This document shows positions 1 through 8,161 of a stretch of 64,000 nt of DNA, in pieces. The position numbers were made by a program, and so were the translations under genes. The notes beneath the pieces are model-generated. The model searched no databases and was not told the DNA's origin. It saw only the letters and a program-made list of their open reading frames with translations. Source of the stretch: Grimontia indica (lineage in GTDB: Bacteria > Pseudomonadota > Gammaproteobacteria > Enterobacterales > Vibrionaceae); NCBI RefSeq assembly GCF_000333895.2, contig NZ_ANFM02000002.1, forward strand, positions 168,557-232,556, written 5' to 3'. Every line of letters starts with the position of its first letter. The first letter of the stretch is position 1.

Positions 1-604
1 CGCCGAAAGCCGGGCCTTCAAAGGCGTACTGACCAAGGCCGGAGAAAAGTGCCGTCAGCAGAAAAAGCTGCATGAGCTTGGCGCTACCACTGTGTTTTTC
101 GATTTTGCCGCCAAGCACCCACCACCACAGCAGGTTGAAAACGATGTGAGTCGCGGAGAAATGAAGCAAGGCGTGAGAGAACAGCCGCCAAAGTTGCCAT
201 TGCTGGTCGTCTGTCGCCGGGAAGTGGAGCAGAGAGAACACATCATTGCCGAAACCCAAAGTCAGCCCGGCATACACCACAATACACACCACCATGATAG
301 ACAGCGTGAAAGGCCCTGCATTTTGTTTGAGCGAAGTCAGCAGTCCCTGACGTGGATAGAAAAACTTGGCGGTGCGGCTTTCAGCCATGTTCCACGACGC
401 TGCCTGATATTTCTCATCACCCGGGTTTTGAAGGAAAGCGGCGAGTTCAGCTTCTGCCTCAATCTGGTACTGGCTATCTGCCAGCCATAAGGCAAACTGC
501 CCTTCCCCCTCTGGCATCATCTGAATCGCGATGTTCCTTGATGCCATGTAATCGATAAAAGCCTGCGCGGCTCGGGGGTTAGAAAGTGCAGTCAGCCTTA
601 TCAT
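1..604 (-). CDS. glpG: Rhomboid intramembrane serine protease GlpG (3' part cut by window edge)
   Basis: The reading frame starts at ATG 604 (MIRLTALSNPRAAQ) and runs open off the left edge, giving the first 201 residues. It has the cytoplasmic N-terminal domain (about 1-75), then membrane segments. The rhomboid motif HALLHFSATHIVFN places His144, His148, His153 and Asn157 where E. coli GlpG has H141, H145, H150 and N154. The visible part ends at GPAFG, immediately before the expected GLSG loop with the catalytic serine, so the active-site Ser and the last helices lie outside the window. It lies 22 bases downstream of glpE on the same strand, as in other gammaproteobacteria, and is probably cotranscribed with it. 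GlpG cleaves membrane proteins within the inner membrane. Confidence 0.95.
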   Translation of the reverse strand, partial: MIRLTALSNPRAAQAFIDYMASRNIAIQMMPEGEGQFALWLADSQYQIEAEAELAAFLQNPGDEKYQAASWNMAESRTAKFFYPRQGLLTSLKQNAGPFTLSIMVVCIVVYAGLTLGFGNDVFSLLHFPATDDQQWQLWRLFSHALLHFSATHIVFNLLWWWVLGGKIEKHSGSAKLMQLFLLTALFSGLGQYAFEGPAFG

Positions 605-626
605 AGTACCTCTTCGTTGTTTTCGA

Positions 627-956
627 TCAGATGCCCGATTCCACCGGCAGGGATTGTCGGTGCCAGGCTTCGAATCCACCATCTACACTGTACACCTGCT
701 CAAAGCCTTGGTTAATCAAATATTGTGCTGCGCCCTGACTGCTCACGCCGTGGTAACACATCACCAATACTGGCTGCTCGAAGTCCACTTCATTCATAAA
801 CTGCACAATGGAGTCATTGGTAAGGTGAAATGCGCCCTGTGGATGAGATAACTGAAATGACTGAGGATCCCGGATATCCACCATCACAGCGTGATGATCA
901 TCACCCTCCAGCATTGCCAAAGCGTCCGTTACAGAGATATGCGCAAATTGTTCCAT
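627..956 (-). CDS. glpE: Thiosulfate sulfurtransferase GlpE (single-domain rhodanese)
   Basis: A 109-residue single rhodanese domain, the usual GlpE length. The active-site loop reads CYHGVSSQ with Cys67 as the catalytic cysteine that carries the persulfide; E. coli GlpE uses Cys65 in a near-identical loop. The family transfers sulfur from thiosulfate to cyanide or thioredoxin-type acceptors in the cytoplasm. The start is ATG 956, with a rather distant GGGAG about 10 bases upstream. It precedes glpG by 22 bases, which fits a glpE-glpG transcript. I saw no glpR in the window; it would lie off the left edge if present. Confidence 0.95.
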   Translation of the reverse strand: MEQFAHISVTDALAMLEGDDHHAVMVDIRDPQSFQLSHPQGAFHLTNDSIVQFMNEVDFEQPVLVMCYHGVSSQGAAQYLINQGFEQVYSVDGGFEAWHRQSLPVESGI

Positions 957-1277
957 GGGTTATTCCACTCCCGTCTGACCTGATCAATATACGTCTCCCG
1001 GCCACTTATGGCTCCAAGACACGTAAAACAGCATTGTACATGACTTTTTTCTTCACCATGCCATGGAGAATACAAGGACTTTGTATGCTTTTTCACCACC
1101 TGTGGAAAACACTGTGGATTGCGTTGATAAAGTATGATCTGAAAGCCGGATCCACTATATGTTGTGTTGATCGTAATAAAACTGTGGAAAACATTTTTAT
1201 CGGAGCGATTTTGGAAGAATTTCAGGTACAAAAAAACCGACAATCTGTCGGTTTTCTTCAACGTATTCAGTAGGCAA
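957..1277. other. Intergenic region between glpE and rpoH
   Basis: A 321-base gap without a credible gene. It holds the rpoH terminator (1233-1255) and presumably the glpE promoter. A 12-base direct repeat CTGTGGAAAACA occurs at 1100-1111 and 1182-1193, and a related TGTGGATT at 1113-1120. These resemble degenerate DnaA boxes, but none matches the consensus fully. Open frames here lack family features and lie antisense to one another. Confidence 0.5.
1233..1255 (-). terminator. Rho-independent terminator of rpoH
   Basis: Inverted repeat AAAACCGACA (1233-1242) and TGTCGGTTTT (1246-1255) with a 3-base loop. Read on the minus strand the stem ends in a run of T, about 25 bases after the rpoH stop codon. 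Confidence 0.85.
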
Positions 1278-2141
1278 TCACAAAGCGTCGCCAACGGCTT
1301 CTTTCAGTTTACGCATCGCGTTCTTTTCAAGTTGACGGATACGCTCTGCAGACACCTGATAGTGATCAGCCAGTTCCTGCAAAGTGGCTTTGTTGTCATC
1401 GTCCAGCCAGCGTGAACGGATAATGTGCTGGCTACGCTCGTCGAGTCCGGACATGGCTTGTGCCAGGCGACGATTCGCGTGGTCTTCCCAGTTCTGTGAT
1501 TCCAGGTTGGTCGCGACATCCGAGCTTTTATCTTCCAGATAGAAGACAGGAGCAACTGCACCGCCTTCACGCTCATCATCATCTGCGCCAGCGTCAAACC
1601 CAGCATCTTGCGCCGCAAGACGGGATTCCATCTCGCGCACTTCTGCCGCATCAACGCCCAGCTGGTCTGCGACCATATTCACTTCTTCGGCGTTGAACCA
1701 GCCCAGACGCTTCTTAGACTTACGCAGGTTGAAGAACAACTTACGTTGCGCCTTGGTGGTTGCGACTTTCACGATACGCCAGTTACGCAGTACGTACTCG
1801 TGAATTTCTGCTTTGATCCAGTGAACAGCGAAAGATACCAGACGCACACCCACTTCCGGGTTAAAGCGCTTCACGGCCTTCATCAGACCAATGTTACCTT
1901 CCTGCACCAAATCAGACACTGGCAATCCATAACCGGAATAACCACGGGCGATATGAACAACAAATCGCAGGTGAGACAGGATCAGGCCTTTCGCCGCATC
2001 CAGATCTTCCTCGTAGTGAAGACGTTCTGCCAGCTCACGCTCCTCGTCCGCAGACAGCATTGGGTAGCCGTTTACCTGCTGCAGATAGCTATCAAGGCTA
2101 TCTTGGGAGATGGGGGCCAGTGCATACATCTCTGTTGTCAT
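1278..2141 (-). CDS. rpoH: RNA polymerase heat-shock sigma factor sigma-32
   Basis: A 287-residue sigma-70 family protein that directs RNA polymerase to heat-shock promoters. Region 2 contains the near-invariant stretches [13 protein letters not shown] and [12 protein letters not shown]; the RpoH-box region follows at [12 protein letters not shown]; region 4 ends with [13 protein letters not shown]. An in-frame GTG exists at 2147, but ATG 2141 is better placed behind AGAGGTG and gives [10 protein letters not shown], like E. coli RpoH. It lies downstream of ftsX, the conserved order. Translation may be temperature-controlled as in E. coli; a strong small hairpin lies about 33 bases upstream of the start (2174-2190). 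Confidence 0.97.
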   Translation of the reverse strand: MTTEMYALAPISQDSLDSYLQQVNGYPMLSADEERELAERLHYEEDLDAAKGLILSHLRFVVHIARGYSGYGLPVSDLVQEGNIGLMKAVKRFNPEVGVRLVSFAVHWIKAEIHEYVLRNWRIVKVATTKAQRKLFFNLRKSKKRLGWFNAEEVNMVADQLGVDAAEVREMESRLAAQDAGFDAGADDDEREGGAVAPVFYLEDKSSDVATNLESQNWEDHANRRLAQAMSGLDERSQHIIRSRWLDDDNKATLQELADHYQVSAERIRQLEKNAMRKLKEAVGDAL

Positions 2142-2173
2142 TTTCACCTCTTTTCGACTTTATCGAACTATTC

Positions 2174-2190
2174 TTCGCTTTCGAAGCGAA
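2174..2190 (-). promoter_or_regulatory. Hairpin in the rpoH leader
   Basis: Perfect inverted repeat TTCGCTT (2174-2180) / AAGCGAA (2184-2190) with a 3-base loop, 33 bases upstream of the rpoH ATG and without a U-run. It lies in the 5' untranslated region if transcription starts upstream. A role in mRNA structure is inference. Confidence 0.45.
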
Positions 2191-2269
2191 CCAGATACTC
2201 TACTCGAGTTCAAAAAAACTGCAAGTAGGTACCATTTTGTGACCTGCTTTTATCGGATAGGTTCAAACA

Positions 2270-3175
2270 TCAAACAGGTTCAATATCCCGCATATGTTTT
2301 GCTGCGGCGAGTCTGGCAGCCAGAAGGCCAATCAGTCCTGACACCATCAGCAAAATCAGCCCTTCTTCAAGGCTTAGTGCCGATAGCCTGAAACCGCTGC
2401 TATATAATGTAGCCAATTTTGCAACGGCTGCATCCAAAAGTAGGCTGTTTACCATAGTGACCAACCAAGCCACGATGGCCCCAGACAACGCCAGCCAAAC
2501 GCCAGTGTATAAATAAGGGCGTAGGATGTAGCTGTCAGTCGCACCCACCAGCTTCATGACCTGAATCTCTTCTTTCTGGCTCTGTACCTGCAGGCGCAAG
2601 GTGTTGCCGATAATCAGGAACACTGCCATTAGCAATAGACCGGAGAACACCCAGGTTAATGTCAGCACCAGTGATTCAATGGCAGACAGACGTTGCAGCC
2701 AATCGCTGTCGAGACGCACTTCTTCCACCTCTGATGTGGCTCGCAATTTAGCGGCAAGGGCAGTCACTGCCGCCGCATCATCACTCGCAGGCGTCAACAC
2801 CACTACCGCGGGCAGCGGGTTATCTTCCAGAAGGCTTACGGCTTCTTCAAACCCTTGGATCTGTCGAAGCTCGGTTAATCCCTGCTCCGGCGAAATAAAT
2901 TCAGCAGTCGCCACTTCAGACCAGGCTGCAAGTTCTTCGCCAAAAGCTTCCGCGCGGCTTTCCGACACTGGGTTCAGATAGACCGTTAATTGATTGGGAG
3001 CCTGCCACTCTTGCGTCACTGCAACGACGTTTTTCGCCAGCATAAACAGCGTGGCCGGCAGTGCCAGTGAAAATGCAAGAGCAAGAACCGTAAGCAGGTT
3101 CCCTAGTGGTTTCGCCATTAAATCGCGAAACGCCTGACCGCCCTGCTGTTTGTGCACAGAAATGAAGTTAGCCAC
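2270..3175 (-). CDS. ftsX: Cell division protein FtsX (permease-like subunit)
   Basis: A 301-residue inner-membrane protein with FtsX topology: cytoplasmic N-terminus, TM1 near residues 25-48, a large periplasmic loop (about 50-165), then three TM segments near 170-190, 220-245 and 265-290. With FtsE it forms an ABC-type complex at the septum that activates cell-wall amidases through EnvC-type proteins. The start is GTG 3175 behind a strong GGAGG. It overlaps ftsE by 8 bases, which indicates translational coupling. rpoH follows 128 bases downstream. Confidence 0.97.
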   Translation of the reverse strand: MANFISVHKQQGGQAFRDLMAKPLGNLLTVLALAFSLALPATLFMLAKNVVAVTQEWQAPNQLTVYLNPVSESRAEAFGEELAAWSEVATAEFISPEQGLTELRQIQGFEEAVSLLEDNPLPAVVVLTPASDDAAAVTALAAKLRATSEVEEVRLDSDWLQRLSAIESLVLTLTWVFSGLLLMAVFLIIGNTLRLQVQSQKEEIQVMKLVGATDSYILRPYLYTGVWLALSGAIVAWLVTMVNSLLLDAAVAKLATLYSSGFRLSALSLEEGLILLMVSGLIGLLAARLAAAKHMRDIEPV

Positions 3176-3833
3176 GTGTCACCTCCGACAAGTGACCCTG
3201 ATTCAATTCAAAACGGCGCATGTCATACCGGTTGAGTAGCGACGTATCGTGGGTGGCCATCAATATGGTCACACCGACTTGGTTAAACTGGCGGAACAGT
3301 TCCATGATTTGCTGCGACAAATCTGCATCCAGGTTACCCGTTGGCTCATCAGCCACCAGCACCATCGGGCGGTTGACCACAGCACGGGCAATGCCCACGC
3401 GTTGCTGTTCACCACCGGAAAGCTGAATCGGCAAGCAGGCTGCCTTATCCAGCAAACCTACTTTATCCAGAGCCGCTGAGACACGTTTCTTAATGTCGTT
3501 TTCACTCGCCTGTTCGATGCGTAGCGGCAGTGCCACGTTGTCGAACACGCTTCTGTCCATTAGGAGCTTGTGATCCTGAAAAATCACACCGATGTGGCGA
3601 CGCAGAAAAGGGATGTCTTTTCGCGCAATGCGTGAGATATCGTGGTCATTAAACAGAATTTGTCCGTCACTTGGCCGCTCAATCGCACACAGCAATTTCA
3701 GCAGGGTACTTTTCCCCGCACCTGAGTGACCGGTCAAAAACGCCATGTCACCCTTGGGTAAGTGAAAACTCACTTTTTGCAGTGCCTGCTGCCCACCGCG
3801 GTAGGCCTTACTTACCTGCTGAAACTGGATCAC
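3168..3833 (-). CDS. ftsE: Cell division ATP-binding protein FtsE
   Basis: A 221-residue ABC ATPase. Walker A is GHSGAGKST (about residues 35-43), the signature is LSGGEQQRVGIARA and Walker B is VLVADEPTGNLD. It powers or gates FtsX at the division site. The start is GTG 3833; AGGAGG lies inside the end of ftsY (about 3843-3848), so it is read directly after ftsY, whose stop is 5 bases upstream. Order ftsY-ftsE-ftsX is the standard operon. Confidence 0.97.
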   Translation of the reverse strand: MIQFQQVSKAYRGGQQALQKVSFHLPKGDMAFLTGHSGAGKSTLLKLLCAIERPSDGQILFNDHDISRIARKDIPFLRRHIGVIFQDHKLLMDRSVFDNVALPLRIEQASENDIKKRVSAALDKVGLLDKAACLPIQLSGGEQQRVGIARAVVNRPMVLVADEPTGNLDADLSQQIMELFRQFNQVGVTILMATHDTSLLNRYDMRRFELNQGHLSEVTRG

Positions 3834-3838
3834 GCCTA

Positions 3839-5488
3839 TCAGTCCTCCTGACTAAACAGAGCTTCGATAAAGTCTTCCGCCACAAACGGACGTAGATCGT
3901 CAATGCCTTCACCCACACCGATATAGCGGATTGGGATGTTGAATTGGTCAGCCACCGCGAAAATCACGCCACCTTTCGCCGTACCATCCAACTTGGTCAG
4001 AGTGATACCGGAAAGCGGTGCAATGTCGTTAAACAGACGCGCCTGACTGATCGCGTTTTGGCCTGTGCCTGCATCAATGGTCAGCATGATTTCATGTGGC
4101 GCATTCTCGTCGAGCTTTTTCATCACGCGGACGATTTTCTTCAGCTCTTCCATCAGGTTAGCTTTGTTTTGCAGACGACCAGCGGTATCGGCAATCACCA
4201 CATCCACATTACGTGCTTTTGCAGCTTCAATCGCGTCATAGATCACTGATGCACTGTCCGCACCTGTGTGCTGTGCAATCACAGGAACGTTATTTCGATC
4301 GCCCCATACTTGCAGCTGTTCGACTGCGGCTGCGCGGAAAGTGTCACCTGCCGCCAGCATGACTGACTTACCCTGCTGCTGGAATTGCTTGGCAAGTTTA
4401 CCGATGGTGGTGGTTTTACCCACACCATTCACGCCAACCATCAAGATGACGAATGGGCCATCTTTTTTCTCAACGTCCAGTGGCTTTTCCACCTTGCTCA
4501 GGATGTCTGCCATTTCTTGCTTGAGGATGCCGTAAAGCGCTTCACCATCCTTTAACTCTTTGCGAGACGCTTTGTCAGTGAGGCTATCGATGATCTTGGT
4601 AGTGGTGTCCATGCCCACATCAGCAATCAGCAACTGCTCTTCGAGCTCTTCAAAAAGCTCATCGTCAATTTTCTTACCGCTGAACAGACCAAAGAAACCT
4701 GCGCCCAGATTGACTTTAGTTTTCTGAAGGCCGCGTTTCAGGCGCGCAAAGAAGCCTTCTTTTTTCGGTTTTTCCTGCTCAGCCTGAGCCGCTTGCTCCG
4801 CAGCAAGACGCGCTTGTTCTTCCGCCTGCGCTTTCGCTTCAGCTTCTGCCGCCAAACGGGCTTGCTCTTCCGCTTGCGCCTTCGCTTCAGCTTCTGCCGC
4901 TAAACGGGCTTCTTCTTCCGCCTGCGCTTTCGCTTCAGCTTCTGCCGCTAAACGGGCTTGTTCCTCCGCCAGTGCTTTTGCTTCGGCTTCTGCTGCCAAA
5001 CGGGCTGCTTCTTCTGCCTGCGCTTTCGCCTCAGCTTCTGCGGCTAAACGGGCTTCTTCTTCCGCCTGCGCTTTCGCTTCAGCTTCTGCAGCGACACGGG
5101 CTGCTTCTTCCGCCTGCGCTTTCGCTTCAGCTTCTGCCACCAGACGGGCTTGTTCTTCTGCCTGTGCTTTCGCTTCGGCTTCCGCCACCAAACGGGCTTC
5201 TTCTTCCGCCTGCGCCTTCGCTTCTGCTTCTGCCGCTAAGCGAGCTTGTTCTTCCGCCTGAGCTTTCGCCTCAGCTTCTGCCGCTAAGCGAGCTTGTTCT
5301 TCCGCTTGCGCCTTCGCTTCTGCTTCCGCCGCTAAACGGGCTTCTTCTTCCGCCTGCGCTTTGGCTTTGGCTTCGGCTTCTGCCGCTAAGCGCGCTTGTT
5401 CTGCGGCTTTTTGCTGAGCATCTTGTTCGTCATTTTTTCGGCCGAAACCCAGCCAGGACATAAATCCGCGTTTCTTTTTTTCTGCCAT
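3839..5488 (-). CDS. ftsY: Signal recognition particle receptor FtsY
   Basis: A 549-residue SRP receptor GTPase that docks ribosome-SRP complexes at the inner membrane. The C-terminal NG domain has GVNGVGKTTTIGKLA (G1), DTAGRLQNK (G3) and TKLDGTAKGG (G4). The N-terminal A domain is unusually regular: about 13 copies of a 16-residue unit like EEQARLAAEAEAKAQA between residues 31 and 240, which should form a long, highly charged helix. E. coli FtsY is about 50 residues shorter and its A domain is not this repetitive. ATG 5488 (MAEKKKRGF) has AGGA seven bases upstream; an in-frame TTG at 5494 is less likely. First gene of ftsY-ftsE-ftsX. Confidence 0.97.
   Translation of the reverse strand: MAEKKKRGFMSWLGFGRKNDEQDAQQKAAEQARLAAEAEAKAKAQAEEEARLAAEAEAKAQAEEQARLAAEAEAKAQAEEQARLAAEAEAKAQAEEEARLVAEAEAKAQAEEQARLVAEAEAKAQAEEAARVAAEAEAKAQAEEEARLAAEAEAKAQAEEAARLAAEAEAKALAEEQARLAAEAEAKAQAEEEARLAAEAEAKAQAEEQARLAAEAEAKAQAEEQARLAAEQAAQAEQEKPKKEGFFARLKRGLQKTKVNLGAGFFGLFSGKKIDDELFEELEEQLLIADVGMDTTTKIIDSLTDKASRKELKDGEALYGILKQEMADILSKVEKPLDVEKKDGPFVILMVGVNGVGKTTTIGKLAKQFQQQGKSVMLAAGDTFRAAAVEQLQVWGDRNNVPVIAQHTGADSASVIYDAIEAAKARNVDVVIADTAGRLQNKANLMEELKKIVRVMKKLDENAPHEIMLTIDAGTGQNAISQARLFNDIAPLSGITLTKLDGTAKGGVIFAVADQFNIPIRYIGVGEGIDDLRPFVAEDFIEALFSQED
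4771..5398 (-). repeat. 48-bp tandem repeat array inside ftsY
   Basis: About 13 imperfect 48-base units encode the Ala/Glu-rich 16-residue repeat of the FtsY A domain. Units differ mainly at the third residue (Gln, Glu or Ala) and at a Leu/Val/Ala swap, plus synonymous changes. It is in-frame coding sequence, so copy-number changes would leave the NG domain intact. Confidence 0.9.
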
Positions 5489-5733
5489 TGGCAAATCCTA
5501 AAGCTTGATTGGTACAATCGGCGCGATAACAGCGAGCTGATCTAAAACTGTGAACACTGCGCCTAAGTCAATGCAGTGTGGTAACGGTGGGTAAATGCAT
5601 ACCTATTCTCGACGCAGCAACCCCGGCGAAAGTGGCCAAAGCCCTTACGTCGCTAACTGAATAAGATTGGGGAAAATGCAGAGCCATTACCGAACGCGTA
5701 TAGTCTAACACCTTCTTAGCGGTCAAAAAATCT

Positions 5734-6369
5734 ATGGTACGACGTAACCCTAAAAACCCTGCGAACCGAAACATCGGTCGCGGTAATGCTTCAGCAGCAA
5801 ATGCAGGAGGCGGATCGGGATTTGTCCGCATCATCGCCGGCAAGTGGCGTGGTCGCAAATTGCCGGTAAAAAACGTGGAAGGCCTGCGCCCCACAACAGA
5901 TCGCGTGAAGGAAACGGTCTTTAACTGGCTGGCCGCAGATTTGTATGAAGCGCGCTGTCTGGATGTGTTCGCCGGCAGTGGCGGTTTGGGGCTGGAAGCC
6001 TTGTCCCGTCAGGCAGAGCAAGTGACACTGCTGGAGCTGGACAAAGGCGCAGCGACCCAAATCAGTCAGAATCTCAATACGCTGAAAGCGGATAACGCGA
6101 CAGTGCACAATACTGATGCATTGTCGTATCTCTCCAATAAAGGGCAGCCGTTTGATGTGGTTTTCATTGACCCACCGTTTCGTAAAGACTTGCTGAGTGA
6201 CATTATCAGCAAACTTGAGCAGAACGGATGGTTAAGCCACAACGCGCTGATTTACATTGAGGCGGAAAAAGAACTGGGACAACCGGTTGTGCCGACTCAT
6301 TGGGACATGATTAAGGAAAAACATGCCGGACAAGTCAGTTTCCGGCTGTATCAAAGAGAGGAAAAATGA
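5734..6369 (+). CDS. rsmD: 16S rRNA (guanine966-N2)-methyltransferase RsmD
   Basis: A 211-residue SAM-dependent methyltransferase acting on 16S rRNA in the small subunit. Family marks are RIIAGKWRGRKLPV near the N-terminus, LRPTTDRVKETVFNWL, the SAM-binding LDVFAGSGGLGLEAL and the catalytic VVFIDPPF. The C-terminus ends QVSFRLYQRE as in E. coli. The start at ATG 5734 lacks a strong Shine-Dalgarno and gives a basic, glycine-rich N-terminal extension of about 20 residues; a slightly later start cannot be excluded. It is divergent from ftsY, the conserved arrangement, and overlaps the next gene by four bases (ATGA). Confidence 0.96.
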   Translation: MVRRNPKNPANRNIGRGNASAANAGGGSGFVRIIAGKWRGRKLPVKNVEGLRPTTDRVKETVFNWLAADLYEARCLDVFAGSGGLGLEALSRQAEQVTLLELDKGAATQISQNLNTLKADNATVHNTDALSYLSNKGQPFDVVFIDPPFRKDLLSDIISKLEQNGWLSHNALIYIEAEKELGQPVVPTHWDMIKEKHAGQVSFRLYQREEK

Positions 6370-6650
6370 AAGCACTCATCCTGTTAGCAAAAGCGGCCAT
6401 CGGCTTTGTCTGGTTTGTTCTGTTCGCCAATATCGTGCATCCGTTTCCGGGGGTGGCAGCGATGGCGCTATACATCATGACCGCTTTCCTGTTCTGTATG
6501 CACGGCCTGCAAATGCTGATCTTCATCGGTGCCTTCGGCGACAAGATCAACATGACGAAATGGGAGAAGTGGTCGATCCTATTTTTCGGGATCTTTGCCC
6601 TGCTCGATATTCGCCGCAAGTACATGGTTGGCGACAACGTGAAAGAATAA
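6366..6650 (+). CDS. DUF1145 (YhhL-like) small inner-membrane protein
   Basis: A 94-residue hydrophobic protein with three predicted membrane segments (about 5-22, 28-53, 66-82) and a conserved NIVHPFPG stretch after TM1. It looks like the DUF1145/YhhL family, which sits directly after rsmD in E. coli too. The start overlaps the rsmD stop by four bases, so translation is probably coupled. GAGAGG lies upstream. Function is unknown; an integral inner-membrane location is all the sequence supports. Confidence 0.85.
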   Translation: MKALILLAKAAIGFVWFVLFANIVHPFPGVAAMALYIMTAFLFCMHGLQMLIFIGAFGDKINMTKWEKWSILFFGIFALLDIRRKYMVGDNVKE

Positions 6651-6654
6651 GATG

Positions 6655-6680
6655 AAAAAGGCCTCAGTAGAGGCCTTTTT
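6655..6680. terminator. Bidirectional terminator between the rsmD operon and the yecH-like gene
   Basis: AAAAAGGCCTC (6655-6665) and GAGGCCTTTTT (6670-6680) with a 4-base loop. T-runs on both strands suit the two converging genes. Confidence 0.9.
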
Positions 6681-6699
6681 CACGTCAGCTCGCCGCAGT

Positions 6700-6936
6700 T
6701 TAGTGATTACAGACCCGCGCTTCATTGACTGAAATCGCACCCATGTCTTCAAAGATTTTTTTGCGACGACGTAGAAACTCCAGCACTTCGCTGAAAGAAA
6801 GTCCTTGTTGGCTGCAGGTATGAAAACGCGCACTCGCAACCCATTGACCATCGACCCAGTGAGTCAGCGCCTGTTCGGACATTGGCTGTTGCTTGAGATG
6901 ATTAAGGATCTCATGCACATGAATTGATGCAGGCAT
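6700..6936 (-). CDS. YecH-like DUF2492 family protein
   Basis: A 78-residue protein starting MPASIHVHEILN and containing ARFHTCSQQGLSF and a final VCNH. The pattern of SIHxHE, RFHTCS and a C-terminal Cys-x-His matches my memory of E. coli YecH (family DUF2492, described as a probable metal-binding protein). The conserved His and Cys residues would be the ligands; metal binding is inferred. ATG 6936 has GGAG eight bases upstream. Transcribed alone toward the terminator at 6655-6680. Confidence 0.75.
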   Translation of the reverse strand: MPASIHVHEILNHLKQQPMSEQALTHWVDGQWVASARFHTCSQQGLSFSEVLEFLRRRKKIFEDMGAISVNEARVCNH

Positions 6937-7019
6937 GTTGGCTCCACTCCATTAGTCATTGCGCATATAGAATCACAGCGACGCCTACAGAATCTTGATA
7001 TAAAGCAAAGCTTAATCAG

Positions 7020-7331
7020 CTAGTGCTCGCTGCGTGGTGTGCTGCACTGCCAACAAATCTCAAAGCTGCCGCCATTTTCCTCTCCACAGGCGTGACAAAA
7101 CCAGACTTTCTCGGCCTGAGCTTCGTAGTCATTGAGGGCTTGGCGTGCTTGCTGCTCGCGCATGGCATCCACCCAAAGCGTCACTGCAATAGCATCAGAA
7201 GGGAGTTCACCGGTCGCACTGGAAAGAGACTCTCCTTTCAACACCACCTCAATGCCCATGCTTTCCAGCATGCCTTTAAGGCTGTGCGCCTCAAGTGAAT
7301 TGCCCGCACTGTACACCTGAACCCAAGACAT
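7020..7331 (-). CDS. DUF2007 domain protein with C-terminal zinc ribbon
   Basis: A 103-residue protein. Residues 1-75 (VQVYSAGNSLEAHSLKGMLES and following) resemble the DUF2007 'putative signal transducing protein' fold, a small ferredoxin-like domain. The C-terminus has two CxxC pairs, CHAC and CWQC, about 13 residues apart, typical of a zinc ribbon. The start ATG 7331 follows a perfect AGGAGG. The yhhN-like gene ends 9 bases upstream, so the two are probably one transcript. No specific function can be given. Confidence 0.75.
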   Translation of the reverse strand: MSWVQVYSAGNSLEAHSLKGMLESMGIEVVLKGESLSSATGELPSDAIAVTLWVDAMREQQARQALNDYEAQAEKVWFCHACGEENGGSFEICWQCSTPRSEH

Positions 7332-7340
7332 CTTTACCTC

Positions 7341-7964
7341 CTACGACAATATGGAGAGCGTGATCAGCCCTTGCGCGCAAAAGTAAGTGCTCATGATGAG
7401 CAGCACTGAGGTTTTGAAAGGGCCTTTGAAACGGTCAAACGCCAATACAGTGTCAGACACCATAAACAGCAATGCACCACCGAAAGCATGTGCCGCGACC
7501 TGCGTTTGAGCATTCATCCAGAATTCCCCTGCGCCCCAGGCCATTTGGGCAATCACCGCAATGTATACCCCAACAGGAATGAGCAAAGGGCCAAGGTTGG
7601 GAAGAAGAAGCAGGAAGACGATGACGCTCGCTGCGCCAATCAAAGAAGGCAGCCACCAGACCATCGGGCCTTCAAACTGCTGCCAGAAAGCAACGCTGTA
7701 GAGAATGTGCGCCACCAGAAAACTCAATAAGCCCGGAATAAACCGGTCTTTTGGCAACATGAGGAAAATATCGCCGACCAGCGAGAAGGCAAGCCCGGTA
7801 AGGATCAGGTAGGTATAGCTGTTCGCTTCACCGCCCATCATGCCAATCAACATCATCAAGGCGATCGTCAGGGGCTTGAACAGATAAAACTGCCATTGAG
7901 GCCCTTTATACGCGGCATTGATGTGTAGTAGGCCTGAAAAGCAGACGGCAACCCAACTCAACAT
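7341..7964 (-). CDS. YhhN-family (TMEM86-like) integral membrane protein
   Basis: A 207-residue protein made almost entirely of membrane helices (about eight). The motifs FKPLT, GDIFLMLP near residues 65-70 and the late SDTVLAFDRF fit the YhhN family, whose animal relatives TMEM86A/B are lysoplasmalogenases. The conserved acidic residues in GD and SD are thought to be catalytic in that family. Bacterial substrates are uncertain. It reads into the DUF2007 gene 9 bases downstream. Confidence 0.85.
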   Translation of the reverse strand: MLSWVAVCFSGLLHINAAYKGPQWQFYLFKPLTIALMMLIGMMGGEANSYTYLILTGLAFSLVGDIFLMLPKDRFIPGLLSFLVAHILYSVAFWQQFEGPMVWWLPSLIGAASVIVFLLLLPNLGPLLIPVGVYIAVIAQMAWGAGEFWMNAQTQVAAHAFGGALLFMVSDTVLAFDRFKGPFKTSVLLIMSTYFCAQGLITLSILS

Positions 7965-8122
7965 GATTTATTCCCTTAAATTGCGAGCCAACCAAGTCTA
8001 GAGATGCAGGATTTATTGTCCACCGCACACGTCTCAGAAAGCGAACAAGGCATCAAAAGCACTTTTATACCCGCAACAAGGGTAAGTGTTTACATATAAC
8101 TTTCAGTCTCGATTAAAAGAAA

Positions 8123-8144
8123 AAGGCACGGAAAACCGTGCCTT
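8123..8144 (-). terminator. Terminator of the HEPN-like gene
   Basis: AAGGCACGG (8123-8131) / CCGTGCCTT (8136-8144), 4-base loop, followed on the minus strand by TTTCTTTT. It begins 17 bases after the stop codon at 8162. Confidence 0.85.
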
Positions 8145-8161
8145 AGTCAATCATGCTGCCG

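Noticed and set aside
4771..5398. CRISPR-like regular repeats
   Set aside because: Units are 48 bases, contiguous without spacers, and translate in frame into FtsY.
4972..5463. 163-residue leucine-rich ORF on the plus strand
   Set aside because: It is the antisense frame of the FtsY repeat array; the Leu/Pro pattern is a by-product of the 48-bp repeats.
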